Below, piece by piece: positions 63,101 through 64,000 of a stretch of DNA of 64,000 bases; position 1 is the stretch's first letter; the number at the start of each line of letters is the position of its first letter. The translations under genes were made by a program, and so were the position numbers. The notes under the pieces are model-generated. The model did not search any database, was not told where the DNA came from, and saw nothing but the letters and a program-made list of their open reading frames with translations. Source of the stretch: Morinoia aosen (lineage: Eukaryota > Arthropoda > Malacostraca > Amphipoda > Talitridae); contig CM059576.1 in the NCBI GenBank assembly GCA_030386875.1, forward strand, positions 66,153,581 through 66,217,580, read 5' to 3'.

Positions 63101-63978
63101 TTACTGGAAATGTTATGTCTCTGAAATTTAACTTTTCAGCTTCAGTTTTTCGTCGTTTAGATATTCTATTGCCGTTTTTCTCATCTCGGCAATAATATCT
63201 CGCTACACTCCACATAAAGCATTTATTATCGGTTATTTTTAATATTGATTAGTTTATAAGTCGACTTATGAAACTTTTCAGGTAATTCTATATAACTAGA
63301 ACCTTTGATAGGCTTGTATTCAATAATTTTCACATTGAAGTCTAATAATTTATCTGTTATCCAGCCAGAGGAGTTTTTTGTATATTCTTCAACCTTTCTA
63401 ATAGCTTCTTTATACAGATCATCAATGTTTGTAAAGTTTTTCGATATGTCTACAAACTTACCTGTATTCATTCATGCTGTTGAATATACCTTTTCATTTT
63501 TTTCTTTGTTTTTATAAAATTGAACTAAAATTGCCAATTGTATCTTCATATTATCAAACTTTTGCTCTCCCAAAATTGATCTCACAACCGGTGTCATACT
63601 CCTCATGAAAACTGTCGAATCAATAACTGATATATCAGAGAACATATATTCCAGGCATTTTTCATTTATAGCACATTTTTTTCCTTTGAAATTACAGCCA
63701 TAAACGTTTTTAAAATGCTTCTTTGATTTCTTATGCTGTTGTAGATTTTTTACTTCTATTTTACATATCTTACATACCTTTTCCTTAAAATATGAATCGG
63801 AAATTAATTCTTGATTTATGTTTTTAATATGCCTAGTAGATTTTAGATGTGTTTTTAGATTAGAGACATTTATATTACATATATTACAGAAATCTTTGTT
63901 TTTATCAAAATACAGATCCGAGATTAATAGTTTACTCACGTTTTCATTGTGTTTCATGCTTTTCTCATGTCTTCTCAA
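60181..63978 (-). CDS. Protein-primed type-B DNA polymerase region with N-terminal zinc fingers (Polinton fossil)
   Basis: About 3.8 kb of minus-strand coding. The upstream (rightmost) part has at least two C2H2 fingers of the CxIC...H...H type (CNICNINVSNLKTHLKSTRH and CKICKIEVKNLQQHKKSKKH). A middle region without known domains follows. Then comes the exonuclease domain, with FTIYADFEST (about 62,710) and LHNLPNYDAHLFVKHL (about 62,290). The polymerase palm has DANNLYGWAM (about 61,490-61,520) and FTDTDSLCYDI (about 60,790-60,820). This is the protein-primed B-family enzyme that would replicate the Polinton. The region is broken in about four places. Coding continues to about the window's right edge and may start beyond it. 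Confidence 0.85.
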
Positions 63979-64000
63979 GTTTATGATGTAAATATTACAT

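Larger units (their letters stand above)
51588..64000 (-). mobile_element. Polinton/Maverick (adintovirus-like), left part
   Basis: At least 12.4 kb, continuing past the right edge. All genes are on the minus strand: type-B DNA polymerase, phospholipase A2-like protein, integrase with chromodomain, a conserved protein of unknown role, penton- and hexon-like capsid proteins, a zinc-ribbon/membrane protein, an adenain-like protease, and coiled-coil and fibre-like proteins. The left end probably lies at 51,588-51,591, where Copia coding stops and sequence starting AGTAGTAATGG begins. Polinton ends commonly start with AGT. Most structural genes are open and the polymerase region is broken in about four places, so this is a fairly recent but inactive copy. 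The packaging ATPase is not in view. Confidence 0.88.

Overview
The window looks like nuclear DNA of an arthropod, most likely an insect. It is AT-rich, carries an interstitial TTAGG-type repeat (the usual arthropod telomere unit), and is packed with element families common in insects: Ty3/gypsy, BEL/Pao, Copia, hAT, Tc1/mariner, Mutator-like MITEs, LINEs and a Polinton. No host gene is recognised with confidence. A few exon-like stretches (9.32, 10.02, 19.77, 23.97 and 34.89 kb) are noted as weak candidates.

Layout. 0.6-7.4 kb: a nearly whole Ty3/gypsy element on the minus strand, with a 5-bp target duplication. Its integrase lies ahead of reverse transcriptase (Gmr1-like order), and both LTRs hold an array of hairpin units. 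10.2-18.6 kb: a very young BEL/Pao-type element with 2.45-kb LTRs around a gag-protease frame only. 20.1-23.4 kb: a long foldback element split by a 5'-truncated LINE with an open RT frame. 24.2-25.0 and 31.4-32.2 kb: two copies of one TA-flanked MITE family. 25.6-25.9 kb: a MITE with a 9-bp duplication and a TTAGG-rich core. 27.7-33.6 kb: a 5.9-kb hAT-type element (8-bp duplication, GGAGTC subterminal repeats) hosting a mariner relict and other insertions. 33.6-37.1 kb: mostly featureless. 37.1-41.1 kb: a broken LINE with a 2A peptide, zinc finger, endonuclease, RT and C-terminal Cys/His region. 41.3-47.4 kb: satellites, foldbacks and MITEs, several nested. 47.4-51.6 kb: a broken Copia element with a hAT MITE inside it. 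51.6 kb to the right edge: the left part of a Polinton/Maverick (adintovirus-like), which appears to sit inside the Copia RNase H region.

The Polinton reads on the minus strand. From the right edge it carries a zinc-finger/type-B DNA polymerase region, a phospholipase A2-like protein, an integrase with chromodomain, a conserved protein of unknown role, penton-like and hexon-like capsid proteins, a small zinc-ribbon/membrane protein, an adenain-like protease, and coiled-coil and fibre-like proteins. These cover replication, integration, capsid assembly, maturation and entry. The packaging ATPase is not in the window and may lie past 64,000. Several of these genes begin inside a shared TTTAAAAAATG-type motif, and the terminal region holds two tRNA-like sequences.

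LTR elements and the Polinton are described only as fossils: family, parts, extent and relative age.
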